The translations under genes were made by a program, and so were the position numbers. Shown here piece after piece: positions 1-7,341 of a DNA stretch of 37,750 nt. Under the pieces are notes generated by a model. That model worked only from the letters and a program-made list of their open reading frames with translations, had not been told where the DNA came from and made no database searches. Source of the DNA: Rugosimonospora sp036494675 (GTDB lineage Bacteria > Actinomycetota > Actinomycetes > Mycobacteriales > Micromonosporaceae); contig DASXOA010000358.1 in the NCBI GenBank assembly GCA_036494675.1, positions 1 to 37,750 on the forward strand. The letters are read 5' to 3'. The stretch's first letter is position 1. Each line of letters begins with the position of its first letter.

Positions 1-124
1 GACGCAGGAGCTTGATCGCGACCCGTTCGCCGTCCAGAGTGTCGAAGGCGCGCCAGACCGTGCCGTTCGCGCCTCTGGCGATCTCCGCCTCCAGCTGGTA
101 CCGGCCCTCACCGATCGTTCGCAT
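1..124 (-). CDS. Serine/threonine protein kinase, N-terminal fragment
   Basis: Only the first 41 codons lie in the window; the gene runs off the left edge. The visible peptide starts MRTIGEGRYQLEAEIARGAN and continues to VAIKLLR. It shows a short lead-in, a glycine-rich ATP loop of the form I-A-R-G-A-N-G-T-V-W and the VAIK motif whose lysine contacts ATP. This is the start of a PknB-type Hanks kinase. The ATG at 124 has a GGGAGG-like ribosome site about 8 nt upstream. The first glycine of the usual GxGxxG loop is alanine here, which is common in actinobacterial kinases. Substrate and C-terminal sensor domain cannot be seen. It is co-directional with kynA, with a 137-bp gap that holds the repeat described at 203-267. 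Confidence 0.85.
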   Translation of the reverse strand, partial: MRTIGEGRYQLEAEIARGANGTVWRAFDTLDGERVAIKLLR

Positions 125-202
125 CACGCCGCCTCCCTCGCCTCGCGCCACCCAAGGTAGGAGCGGACGAGGGGGCCGGACCGCGGCCGGCGCGGCGATG
201 GC

Positions 203-267
203 ACGAAGCGGGGAGAAGCCGCCGGGTCACAGATCGCAACGAAGCGGGGGGAGCCGCCGGGTCACAG
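203..267. repeat. Imperfect direct repeat including the kynA stop codon
   Basis: Two copies of a roughly 29-30 bp sequence (203-232 and 239-267), both beginning ACGAAGCGGGG and ending GCCGCCGGGTCACAG, differ by one indel and a few bases. The second copy contains the stop codon of kynA (262-264). The first lies just beyond it. This looks like a local tandem duplication of the 3' end of the gene. Confidence 0.7.
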
Positions 268-1047
268 CCGGCTGCGCAGCTCCCACAGCTCCGGGTAGAA
301 GCGCAGCTCGATCCGCGAGCGCAGGTAGGCGCCACCGGCAGAACCGCCGGTACCCGCCTTGGTACCGATCTGCCGTTCCGCCATCAGCACGTGCCGGGCG
401 CGCCACAGCAACCACGCCTGGTCGTGGTCGACCAGCGCCTCCGCCAGGTCCCACAGCGGCCCGAACCTGGTGCGGTCCCGAGCGATGTCGACATACGCGG
501 CGAACCGCTCCTCCTCGGTGTCCACCGCGAAGCCCGCGTGGCGCAGCACGGCCAGGTACCCGTCCCACAGCGACGGCTCCGCCAGCCGCCGCTCCAGCCG
601 TTCCCGCTCCGGATCAGTGAGCCCCCGGAAGCGGCTGAGGTACCCCGGATCGCGCAGCCCGGACAGGAACTCGATCTCACGGAACTGGGCGGACTGGAAC
701 CCGGAGGCCGGCGCGAGCTTGTTCCGGAACGCCAGGAAGTCCTGCGGTGTCATGGTGTCGATCACGTCGACCTGTTTGATCAGCAGATCCTCGACGGATC
801 GGGCCCGGGCCAGGCGCACCCGGGGCAGGTACGACTCGCCGGCCAGCATCCGGTCGCGCGCGTCCGTCAGCTCGGCCAGCAGCAGCTTGAACCACAGCTC
901 GTAGACCTGATGGATGGTGATGAACAGCAGTTCGTCGTGTGCGGGTGGGACGGACTCGGCGACCTGCTGATCGAGCAGGTCGGTCAGGTGCAGGTACGCG
1001 CCGTAGGTGAGCAGGCCGCCCTGTTCACCGAATCGTGGATCGGTCAC
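262..1047 (-). CDS. kynA: Tryptophan 2,3-dioxygenase
   Basis: Heme enzyme that opens the indole ring of L-tryptophan to N-formylkynurenine, the first step of the kynurenine route to NAD or of tryptophan breakdown. The 261-residue length fits bacterial TDO. The motif ELLFITIHQVYELWFK (about residues 39-54) contains the Phe and the distal His46 of the substrate pocket. SGFQSAQFREIE carries the substrate-carboxylate Arg. RHVLMAERQIG is the proximal heme-histidine region, and GTGGSAGG is the Trp-binding loop near the C terminus. The GTG start at 1047 sits 6 nt after a TAGCGT box, so the message is probably leaderless. No kynureninase or formamidase gene is adjacent, so the rest of the pathway must lie elsewhere. 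The gene is divergent from the neighbour starting at 1106. Confidence 0.95.
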   Translation of the reverse strand: MTDPRFGEQGGLLTYGAYLHLTDLLDQQVAESVPPAHDELLFITIHQVYELWFKLLLAELTDARDRMLAGESYLPRVRLARARSVEDLLIKQVDVIDTMTPQDFLAFRNKLAPASGFQSAQFREIEFLSGLRDPGYLSRFRGLTDPERERLERRLAEPSLWDGYLAVLRHAGFAVDTEEERFAAYVDIARDRTRFGPLWDLAEALVDHDQAWLLWRARHVLMAERQIGTKAGTGGSAGGAYLRSRIELRFYPELWELRSRL

Positions 1048-1053
1048 GCCGCC

Positions 1054-1059
1054 ACGCTA
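1054..1059 (-). promoter_or_regulatory. -10 box of a leaderless kynA promoter
   Basis: TAGCGT on the minus strand, separated by 6 nt from the GTG start of kynA. That spacing puts the transcription start on the start codon. No clear -35 is seen. Confidence 0.55.
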
Positions 1060-1091
1060 GCCGGCACCGTTCCCGAGGTGGTGGGCCGGAC

Positions 1092-1097
1092 TAGCCT
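1092..1097 (+). promoter_or_regulatory. -10 box for the helicase-associated gene
   Basis: TAGCCT on the plus strand, 8 nt before the GTG at 1106. The spacing is one or two bases longer than ideal for a leaderless start, but no Shine-Dalgarno sequence is visible either. Confidence 0.4.
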
Positions 1098-1105
1098 GGC
1101 TACCC

Positions 1106-3496
1106 GTGACATCCACACTGTCCCGCTGGCTGCGGACCCTGGAACCGGACCGGCTGGCCGCGCTGCTCGCCCGCCGGCCGGAGACGCTGACCGAGCCCGT
1201 TCCGCGCCACCTGGGCGAGCTGGCCGGCCGGTTGCAGGGACGGTTCGGGGTGGCCGAGTCGTTCCAGTCGGTACCGCTGCCCGCCGTGCAGGTACTGGAG
1301 ACCGTGCACGCGTACGACTGCCGGAACAGGGCCGACCTCGCGGCGCTCCTGGGCGAGGACGGGCTGGACGAGGCCCTGGCGGCGCTCGCCGACCGGGCGC
1401 TGGCCTGGGAGTACGACGGTCGGTTGACCGTAGCCGGCGAGGTGGCGAGCGGGATCGGGTACCCGCTGGGTCTCGGGCCCGGTGCCGCCGAACTGCTGGC
1501 GCAGCGCACGGTGGCCGAGTTGCGCGGCATCGCGGCACAGCTGAACCTGCCCGCGCCGCCGGTGAAGAAGAACATCCTGCGCGAGCTGGCCACGTTCTAC
1601 GCCGACGCCGAGCGGATCCGGGCCCTCACCCGCCTCGCACCCGCCGAGACCCGGGAGGCCCTCGACGTGCTGGCCTGGCACGGCCCCGTGCTCGGCGATG
1701 TGGCGTCCGTCTTCGGAGGCCGGGCCGGGGCACGCTATCTCGGGCCGGAGGAGTGGGCGGTACGCCACGGGCTGCTCATCCCGGACGGCTGGCAGCAACT
1801 CGCCATGCCGCGCGAGGTCGCGCTGGCGCTGCGCGGGCCGGACTGGTCCCCGCCGTTCGATCCCAGGCCGCCGGCACCGGCGCTGCGGCCAGTCGGGGGC
1901 GAGGCGGTCGTCCGGGAGGCGGCGGCCGCGGCGAGCGCGCTGGTGGACCAGGTCAACGCGCTGCTCGCCGCCGGACCGGTCGCCCGGTTGAAGTCCGGCG
2001 GGGTGGGCACCCGCGAGCAGCGCCGGCTGGCGCGGCTGATCGGCACCGACGAGCCGGGGGTACGGCTGGCCGTCGAGCTGGCCCACGGCGCCGGGCTGCT
2101 GGCCAGCACTCCGGACGAGATGTTGCCCACCGAGGCGTACGACCACTGGGCCACCGCCGAGCCGCCGGAGCGCCTGCCTCCGTTGCTGGTCGCCTGGTAC
2201 CGGCTGCCCGCGGCGCCGTGGCAGGACGGCGCGGCGCTGGCCCGGGACCCCGCCGGTCGGCTGATGCCGGACCTGCGGCTGGAGTTGATGACCGCGGCCG
2301 CCGCCCTGCCGGCGGATCAGGGGCTGGCCGACGAGTCGTACCTCACCGCCGCGATCCGCTGGCGGGCACCGGTACTGGCCGCCTCGTTCGAGGAGCCGGG
2401 CGAGTTCATCGGTCCATTGTGGACGGAAGCGGCCAGGCTCGGGCTGGTCGCGCACGGCACGCTGACCCCGCTCGGCCGGGCCCTGGTCGCGCTCGACGCC
2501 GACGCGCTGGGCCAGGCCGCCCGGGCGCTGCTCGACACGGCGACCGCGACCGCGATCTTCCAGGCAGACCTCACCGCCGTGGTACCCGGAATCCCCAGCG
2601 CCGCGCTGGCCCGGCTGCTGGACACCGTGGCCGACCGGGAGTCCCGGGGTACCGCCTCGACGTGGCGGTTCACGGCCGGCTCCGTGCGCCGGGCGCTGGA
2701 CGCCGGCCAGACGGCACCGCAACTGCTGGCCGACCTGCGAGCCGCGGCGACCGGTGCCGCCCTGCCGCAGCCGCTGGAGTACCTGCTCACCGACGTCGCC
2801 CGCCGGCACGGGCAGCTACGGGTACGCACGGTCGGCTGCGTGCTGCACGCCGGCGACCCTGCGGTGCTGGCCGAACTGCTGGCCAGCCGCGCATTGGCCG
2901 GCCTGCGCCTGCGCGAGCTGGCACCCACCGTCCTGAGCAGCGCCGCATCCCGCCGGGACACGCTGGCCGCGCTGCGCTCCGCCGGGTACGCGCCGGTCGG
3001 CGAGGACGCCTCGGGCGAGCCGCTCGTGGAGCGGGTGGACCAGCGACGGGCGGTGGCATCGACCCGGCAGCGGGCGGTGCGGCGCACGACGGCCGGGGGG
3101 CTCGCCGACCCCGCCGTGCTGGCCAAGGCGCTGCTCGCCGCGCCGGATCCGCCGGAGACGACTCTGACACCCGCGGCGGCCAAGGGCCGGACGGGAAACG
3201 TCATCGCACTGGACTTCGGGGAACCGGGCCTCGGGGAACCGGCCACAGGGGACACTCTGGCCGCGATCCGGGCCCGCGCCCACGGGCTCGACGAGGACGA
3301 ACAGCGCCTGCTGGCGCACGCGATCGACTCGCGCGCGGCGGTGCGCATCGCCTACATCGACGGGGACGGTCGGTCCACGGTCCGCGTCATCGAAGAGATC
3401 GAGTTGGCCGGCGGGGCGATCGAGGCGTGGTGCCGGCTGCGCGAGGACGAGCGGATGTTCCTGCTCGACCGGATCGAGGCCGTCGCTCCCGCCTGA
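1106..3496 (+). CDS. Helicase-associated (Helicase_C_3-type) protein with WYL-like C terminus
   Basis: A 796-residue actinobacterial protein of the family annotated as XPB/Ssl2-like helicase-associated domain protein; as I recall, M. tuberculosis Rv0862c belongs to it. It has no Walker A or DEAD-type motif, so it is not itself a helicase. The N-terminal part (from TSTLSRWLRTLEPDRLAALL) resembles a winged-helix DNA-binding region. The middle (about 440-650) holds the conserved-C-terminal-like domain, seen in TAIFQADLTAVVPG and LRVRTVGCVLHAGDPAVLAE. The last 70 residues (AVRIAYIDGDGRSTVRVIEE to RMFLLDRIEAV) have the strand pattern and terminal DRI of a WYL ligand-binding domain. Inference: a DNA- or nucleotide-sensing protein of unknown role. 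GTG start with no Shine-Dalgarno; see the -10 box at 1092. Confidence 0.75.
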   Translation: MTSTLSRWLRTLEPDRLAALLARRPETLTEPVPRHLGELAGRLQGRFGVAESFQSVPLPAVQVLETVHAYDCRNRADLAALLGEDGLDEALAALADRALAWEYDGRLTVAGEVASGIGYPLGLGPGAAELLAQRTVAELRGIAAQLNLPAPPVKKNILRELATFYADAERIRALTRLAPAETREALDVLAWHGPVLGDVASVFGGRAGARYLGPEEWAVRHGLLIPDGWQQLAMPREVALALRGPDWSPPFDPRPPAPALRPVGGEAVVREAAAAASALVDQVNALLAAGPVARLKSGGVGTREQRRLARLIGTDEPGVRLAVELAHGAGLLASTPDEMLPTEAYDHWATAEPPERLPPLLVAWYRLPAAPWQDGAALARDPAGRLMPDLRLELMTAAAALPADQGLADESYLTAAIRWRAPVLAASFEEPGEFIGPLWTEAARLGLVAHGTLTPLGRALVALDADALGQAARALLDTATATAIFQADLTAVVPGIPSAALARLLDTVADRESRGTASTWRFTAGSVRRALDAGQTAPQLLADLRAAATGAALPQPLEYLLTDVARRHGQLRVRTVGCVLHAGDPAVLAELLASRALAGLRLRELAPTVLSSAASRRDTLAALRSAGYAPVGEDASGEPLVERVDQRRAVASTRQRAVRRTTAGGLADPAVLAKALLAAPDPPETTLTPAAAKGRTGNVIALDFGEPGLGEPATGDTLAAIRARAHGLDEDEQRLLAHAIDSRAAVRIAYIDGDGRSTVRVIEEIELAGGAIEAWCRLREDERMFLLDRIEAVAPA

Positions 3497-3527
3497 TCCG
3501 GCCGCCGGACGCCACGGGTGGTCGGGT

Positions 3528-3551
3528 GATCCCGATCCCGATCCCGATCGC
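3528..3551. repeat. Short hexamer repeat between convergent genes
   Basis: GATCCC is repeated three times, followed by a variant GATCGC, in the 85-bp gap between the convergent genes ending at 3496 and 3582. It is not coding. It may contribute to termination, but I see no clean stem-loop. Confidence 0.6.
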
Positions 3552-3581
3552 CGGGGGTGGTGCGGTGATCCCGGGTGCGGA

Positions 3582-4544
3582 TCACTGCAGGTGGTCGAGG
3601 ACCAGCTTGCCGAACACCTCGCCGGTCGCCAGTTGCTCGAACGCCCGGCGTACCTCGGAGAACGCGTACACCGAGTCGATGATCGGCCGGACCCCCCGGG
3701 CCGCGCACAGCGCGAGCAGCGAGGCGAGTTCCTCGCGGGTACCCATCGTCGAGCCCAGGATCTCCAGCTGAAGGAAGAAGACCCGGCGCAGGTCGATGCT
3801 GGCCAGATGCCCCGCCGTCGCGCCCGAGACCACGATCCGGCCGCCCTGCGTGGCGCACTTGAGGGAGTGCTCCATGGTGGGCGCGCCGACCGTCTCGATG
3901 ACCACGTCGACCCGCTCCGGCAGGCGGCCGCCGGGCTCCACCGCGGTGCCGCCCAGCGCGGCGATGCGTTCCCGCTTGCCCGGGTCGCGGCTGGTCGCGT
4001 ACACCCGGGCACCCATCGCGGTACCGAGCACGATCGCGGCCGTGGCCACTCCCCCGCCGCCGCCCTGTACCAGCACCGAGCCACCCTCGGGCAGCCGTCC
4101 CCGTACCCGCAGCATCCGGTACGCGGTCAGCCACGCGGTCGGCAGGCACGCGGCCTCGGCGAAGGACAGCTCGGCCGGCTTGGGCACCAGGTTGCGCCGG
4201 GGAACCCGGACCCGCTCGGCCAGCGTCCCCGGGTACTTCTCCGACAGCAGCGTGCGGCGCGGGTCCATGGTCTCGTCGGCGTGCTCCGGCGACCCGATGA
4301 CCGCGTGCACGACGACGTCGTTGCCGTCCTCGTCGACGCCGGCCGCGTCGCAGCCCAGGACCATCGGCAGCCGGTCGGCGCTCAGCCCCACCCCGCGCAG
4401 CGACCACAGGTCGTGGTGGTTGAGCGAGCTGGCCCGGACCTCGACGGTGACCCAGTCGTCGGGCGTCGACGGGTCCAGCTCACCGAAGGTCAGTCCGGCG
4501 AGTGGATTGTCCGGGTCGATCGCGGAGGCATAGGCGGCGAGCAT
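3582..4544 (-). CDS. Zinc-free medium-chain dehydrogenase/quinone oxidoreductase-like protein
   Basis: A 320-residue MDR-superfamily oxidoreductase. The N-terminal GroES-like half contains RASSLNHHDLWSLRG and GCDAAGVDEDG, the pattern of the quinone-reductase branch, and lacks the cysteine set of the structural and catalytic zinc sites. The Rossmann half has the NADPH loop VLVQGGGGGVATAAI (about 158-172), then YATSRDPGKRERIAALGG. The C terminus GEVFGKLVLDHL is typical of the family. Likely reaction: NADPH-dependent reduction of a quinone or enone; the substrate is unknown. The ATG at 4544 follows a TAGCGT box by 6 nt, indicating a leaderless message. It is convergent with the gene ending at 3496 and co-directional with the malic enzyme upstream, across a 75-bp gap. 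Confidence 0.88.
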   Translation of the reverse strand: MLAAYASAIDPDNPLAGLTFGELDPSTPDDWVTVEVRASSLNHHDLWSLRGVGLSADRLPMVLGCDAAGVDEDGNDVVVHAVIGSPEHADETMDPRRTLLSEKYPGTLAERVRVPRRNLVPKPAELSFAEAACLPTAWLTAYRMLRVRGRLPEGGSVLVQGGGGGVATAAIVLGTAMGARVYATSRDPGKRERIAALGGTAVEPGGRLPERVDVVIETVGAPTMEHSLKCATQGGRIVVSGATAGHLASIDLRRVFFLQLEILGSTMGTREELASLLALCAARGVRPIIDSVYAFSEVRRAFEQLATGEVFGKLVLDHLQ

Positions 4545-4550
4545 GACCGG

Positions 4551-4556
4551 ACGCTA
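4551..4556 (-). promoter_or_regulatory. -10 box of a leaderless promoter
   Basis: TAGCGT on the minus strand, followed by 6 nt and the ATG at 4544. This is the same hexamer and spacing as in front of kynA. Confidence 0.55.
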
Positions 4557-4619
4557 GCAGCCGATCTGTGGCGGAGGCGAGCACCCCGGGACGCGCGGTC
4601 AGGCGGCCGGTGAAGAATC

Positions 4620-5783
4620 TCACGCCTGCCGGATCACGCCGTCCCTGACCGCGGCCTTCGCCACCGCGGCCGCGACCGACGGCGCCACGCGCGGGTCCAG
4701 CGCGGCCGGCACGATCGCGTCCGGGCGGAGGTCGTCGGCGACCACCGCCGCGATGGCGTCCGCCGCCGCCAGCTTCATCCCCTCGGTGACCCGGGTCGCA
4801 CCGGCGTCCAGCGCGCCGCGGAACACGCCGGGGAAGGCGAGCACATTGTTGATCTGGTTGGGGTAGTCGCTGCGGCCGGTGGCCACGATCGAGGCGTACC
4901 GCGCGGCCACCGCCGGGTCGACCTCGGGCGTCGGGTTGGCCAGCGCGAAGATGATCGCACCGGGTGCCATGCCGGCCAGGCCCTCCTCCGCGATCGAACC
5001 GCCGGACAACCCGATCAGCACGTCGGCGCCGCGCAGTGCCTCGGCGATCCCGCCGGTACGGCCGGCGGTGTTGGTCGTTGAGGCCAGCTCAAGTTTCGTG
5101 CCGGACAGCCCGCTCCGTCCACTGTGGATGATGCCGCGCGAGTCGCAGACGATGACGTCTCCGGCCTGTACCCCGCCGGCGACCAGCATCTTGGTCACCG
5201 CGACCCCGGCCGCGCCCGCGCCACTGACCACCACGCGCAGATCGGCGAGCTTACGTTCGAGCAGTTCGGCCGCGTTGCGCAGCGCGGCGAGCACCACGAT
5301 CGCGGTGCCGTGCTGGTCGTCGTGGAAGACCGGGATGGGCAGCGCCTCGTCCAACCGGCGTTCGATCTCGAAGCAGCGGGGTGCGGAAATGTCCTCCAGG
5401 TTGATCCCCCCGAAAGACGGCGCCAGCGCGGTCACCACCGACACGATCTCGTCGATGTCCTGGGTATCCAGGCAGACCGGCACCGCGTCCACGCCGCCGA
5501 ACTGCTTGAACAGCACCGCCTTGCCCTCCATCACCGGCATGGCGGCCCGCGGTCCGATGTTGCCCAAGCCCAGCACCGCGCTGCCGTCGGTCACCACCGC
5601 GACGGTGTTCGCCACCCACGTATAGGTGTTGACCAGCGACTCGTCTTCGGCGATCGCCCGGCACACCTCGGCGACCCCGGGCGTGTACGCCAGCGACAGA
5701 TCCTCGCGAGTCGTCAGAGGCACGGCCGCGGTGATCGCCATCTTGCCGCCGCGGTGAAGTTCGAAGACCGGTTCCTGGAACAT
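4620..5783 (-). CDS. NAD(P)-dependent malic enzyme (oxaloacetate-decarboxylating)
   Basis: Converts L-malate to pyruvate and CO2 with reduction of NAD(P), linking the TCA cycle to pyruvate. At 387 residues it is the short bacterial form without the phosphotransacetylase-like tail. Visible signatures are YTPGVAEVC near residue 33 with the catalytic tyrosine, DGSAVLGLGNIG, EGKAVLFKQFGGVDAVPVCL with the catalytic lysine, the acidic metal ligands in INLEDI and VFHDDQHGTA, and a nucleotide-binding loop VVSGAGAAGVAVTKML. The GAGGGG ribosome site 8 nt before the ATG supports the start at 5783. It lies 168 bp downstream of sodX on the same strand. A GC-rich imperfect hairpin at about 5840-5880 separates them, so shared transcription is doubtful. 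Confidence 0.95.
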   Translation of the reverse strand: MFQEPVFELHRGGKMAITAAVPLTTREDLSLAYTPGVAEVCRAIAEDESLVNTYTWVANTVAVVTDGSAVLGLGNIGPRAAMPVMEGKAVLFKQFGGVDAVPVCLDTQDIDEIVSVVTALAPSFGGINLEDISAPRCFEIERRLDEALPIPVFHDDQHGTAIVVLAALRNAAELLERKLADLRVVVSGAGAAGVAVTKMLVAGGVQAGDVIVCDSRGIIHSGRSGLSGTKLELASTTNTAGRTGGIAEALRGADVLIGLSGGSIAEEGLAGMAPGAIIFALANPTPEVDPAVAARYASIVATGRSDYPNQINNVLAFPGVFRGALDAGATRVTEGMKLAAADAIAAVVADDLRPDAIVPAALDPRVAPSVAAAVAKAAVRDGVIRQA

Positions 5784-5951
5784 CGGTTAACCCCTCAAGG
5801 CTTCTCGCATCCGATTGTGCCGAGGGCGCTTACGGTTTGGCCGACGGCCGCCGGGCCAGCACGGTCGGCCGGCGTCGGGCACAGTTCGCGGGGGTCACCC
5901 GGGTACTGCGCCGAGCATAGTGCCCGGCCGCGGCGCCGTCCGTTGCCAGGG

Positions 5952-6254
5952 TCACCGTCGCCGGATCAGGGATACCCGGGGCCACCAGCGCAGCAGTACC
6001 CTGCCGACCACGGTCGCCGGCCCGTACCGGCGGGAGTCGTCCTGTACGAACGCGTTGTCGCCCTCGACCCACCAGCCGCCGTTCACCGGGCGCACCGCCC
6101 GCTTGACCATCAGCCCGTCCTGCCCGGCGAACTCCACGATCACCACATCCCCGGGCCGGACGCGTCTGGTACGCCGTACCAGCACGGCGTCCCCGTCCCG
6201 CAGGGTCGGTGCCATGGAAGGCCCCCGGACCAGCGCGGTGAACCACCAGTCCAC
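5952..6254 (-). CDS. sodX: Nickel-SOD maturation protease, S26 signal-peptidase-like
   Basis: A 100-residue S24/S26-type serine protease. The catalytic Ser13 lies in VRGPSMAPT and the general-base Lys51 in GLMVKRAV, followed by the conserved GDN box (WVEGDNAFVQDDSRRYGPA). The gene starts 73 bp from the Ni-SOD gene on the opposite strand. In Ni-SOD-containing bacteria such a protease removes the leader so that the nickel-binding histidine becomes the N terminus, and that role follows from family and position. It has no clear transmembrane anchor before the active Ser, unlike housekeeping signal peptidase I. GTG start at 6254; a GGAGG sequence lies 10 nt upstream. Confidence 0.88.
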   Translation of the reverse strand: MDWWFTALVRGPSMAPTLRDGDAVLVRRTRRVRPGDVVIVEFAGQDGLMVKRAVRPVNGGWWVEGDNAFVQDDSRRYGPATVVGRVLLRWWPRVSLIRRR

Positions 6255-6295
6255 GCTGCCCGTACCTCCTCCCAGGAGTAGGGTTCCCGGTGAGA

Positions 6296-6306
6296 GCGAT
6301 CATCGC
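6296..6306. promoter_or_regulatory. Palindrome in the sodX/sodN intergenic region
   Basis: GCGAT-C-ATCGC is an 11-bp perfect palindrome in the 73-bp divergent gap, immediately before an AAAATAG stretch that could be the sodN -10 region. It could be an operator for a nickel- or redox-responsive repressor. It does not match the Streptomyces Nur box as I know it (TTGCaa-type half-sites). Confidence 0.35.
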
Positions 6307-6327
6307 AAAATAGCCAGGAGGATCCTG

Positions 6328-6738
6328 ATGCGACTGCCACGCTTCCTGACCCCGACCACGGTGGTCCGGGCCCACTGTGACCTTCCTTGCGGCGTATACG
6401 ACCCGGCGCAGGCCCGGATCGAGGCCGAGTCAATCAAGGCGATCGACGAGAAGTACCAGGCCAACACCGACCCGGAATTCCGCACCCGGGCGCTGATCAT
6501 CAAGGAACAGCGCGCCGAGTTGGTGAAGCACCACCTGTGGGTGCTGTGGACCGACTACTTCAAGCCGAACCACTTCGAGAAGTACCCGCAGCTGCACGGC
6601 CTGTTCAACGAGGCCACCAAGCTGGCCGGTGGCGGCCCCGGCGGCGCGAAGTCCTCGACCGACCCGGCCGTCTCCGAGAAGCTGCTCGGCAAGATCGAGG
6701 AGATCTCGAAGATCTTCTGGGAGACCAAGCAGGCGTGA
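6328..6738 (+). CDS. sodN: Nickel-containing superoxide dismutase
   Basis: Detoxifies superoxide with a nickel centre. The 136-residue precursor has a 15-residue leader (MRLPRFLTPTTVVRA) followed by the nickel hook HCDLPCGVYDP. After cleavage His becomes residue 1, and Cys2 and Cys6 ligate nickel. The remaining four-helix-bundle sequence (YDPAQARIEAESIKAI to KIFWETKQA) matches Streptomyces SodN closely, though the leader differs. AGGAGG at 6316-6321 is an excellent ribosome site for the ATG at 6328. The protease SodX is divergent. The following acetyltransferase overlaps the stop codon by 4 bp (GTGA), so the two are translationally coupled. Expression is expected to depend on nickel. Confidence 0.97.
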   Translation: MRLPRFLTPTTVVRAHCDLPCGVYDPAQARIEAESIKAIDEKYQANTDPEFRTRALIIKEQRAELVKHHLWVLWTDYFKPNHFEKYPQLHGLFNEATKLAGGGPGGAKSSTDPAVSEKLLGKIEEISKIFWETKQA

Positions 6739-7325
6739 GCATCACGACCATCCGGCCGGCACGTCCCGAGGACGTGCCGGCCATTGTGGCGATGGTCCAC
6801 GAGCTCGCCGAGTACGAGCGGGCCCCGCAGGACTGTCACCTCACCGCCGAACAGCTGAGCGAGGCCCTCTTCACCGACCGGCCGGCGCTCTACGGGCACG
6901 TCGCGCTCGACGGTGCCGGGGAGCCCGTCGGCATGATGCTGTGGTTCCTGAACTTCTCGACCTGGGCCGGGGTCCACGGCATCTACCTCGAGGACCTGTT
7001 CGTGCGGCCGGACTCCCGGGGCGGTGGGGTCGGCAGGGCGCTGCTGGCCACCCTGGCCGATATCTGCGTCCAGCGGGGCTACGCCCGGCTGGAGTGGTCG
7101 GTACTGCACTGGAATCCGGCGCGCGAGTTCTACCACGCGATCGGTGCCGCACCGATGGACGAATGGCTGCCGTACCGGCTGACGGGCGCCCCACTCGCCC
7201 GCCTCGCCGAGGCCGCCATCCCCCGCGTCGAGGCCCCTAATGCCGCCGCCGAGGCCCCTAATCCCACAGTCGAGGCCGTCGCCGTGGCGCAGGGCGCCCC
7301 ACACGATGTGGCTGCGACCCCCTAA
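6735..7325 (+). CDS. GNAT-family N-acetyltransferase
   Basis: A 196-residue acetyl-CoA-dependent acyltransferase, closest in pattern to the spermidine/diamine acetyltransferase (SSAT) subgroup. It begins SITTIRPARPEDVPAIVAMV. The substrate-side motif is GVHGIYLEDLFVRPDSRGGGVGRALLATLA, which contains the acetyl-CoA pyrophosphate loop R-G-G-G-V-G-R. WNPAREFYHAIGA closes the fold. The GTG start overlaps the sodN stop in GTGA. The last 38 residues lie outside the fold and contain a duplicated EAPN segment (repeat at 7228-7269). Coupling to sodN suggests a linked role, perhaps acetylation of polyamines or a metabolite under oxidative stress, but that is inference only. Confidence 0.88.
   Translation: MSITTIRPARPEDVPAIVAMVHELAEYERAPQDCHLTAEQLSEALFTDRPALYGHVALDGAGEPVGMMLWFLNFSTWAGVHGIYLEDLFVRPDSRGGGVGRALLATLADICVQRGYARLEWSVLHWNPAREFYHAIGAAPMDEWLPYRLTGAPLARLAEAAIPRVEAPNAAAEAPNPTVEAVAVAQGAPHDVAATP
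7228..7269 (+). repeat. 21-bp tandem repeat in the acetyltransferase tail
   Basis: Two 21-bp units (7228-7248 and 7249-7269), each centred on CGAGGCCCCTAAT, encode successive EAPN-type heptapeptides. A third partial unit follows at 7270. The repeat sits after the catalytic fold, where length change is tolerated. Confidence 0.75.
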
Positions 7326-7341
7326 AGTCGTCCTTGGGGGG

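Noticed and set aside
391..3771. Very long open frame (1126 codons) on plus
   Set aside because: It is the Arg/Gly/Pro-rich shadow of kynA and the helicase-associated gene in another frame, with no domain.
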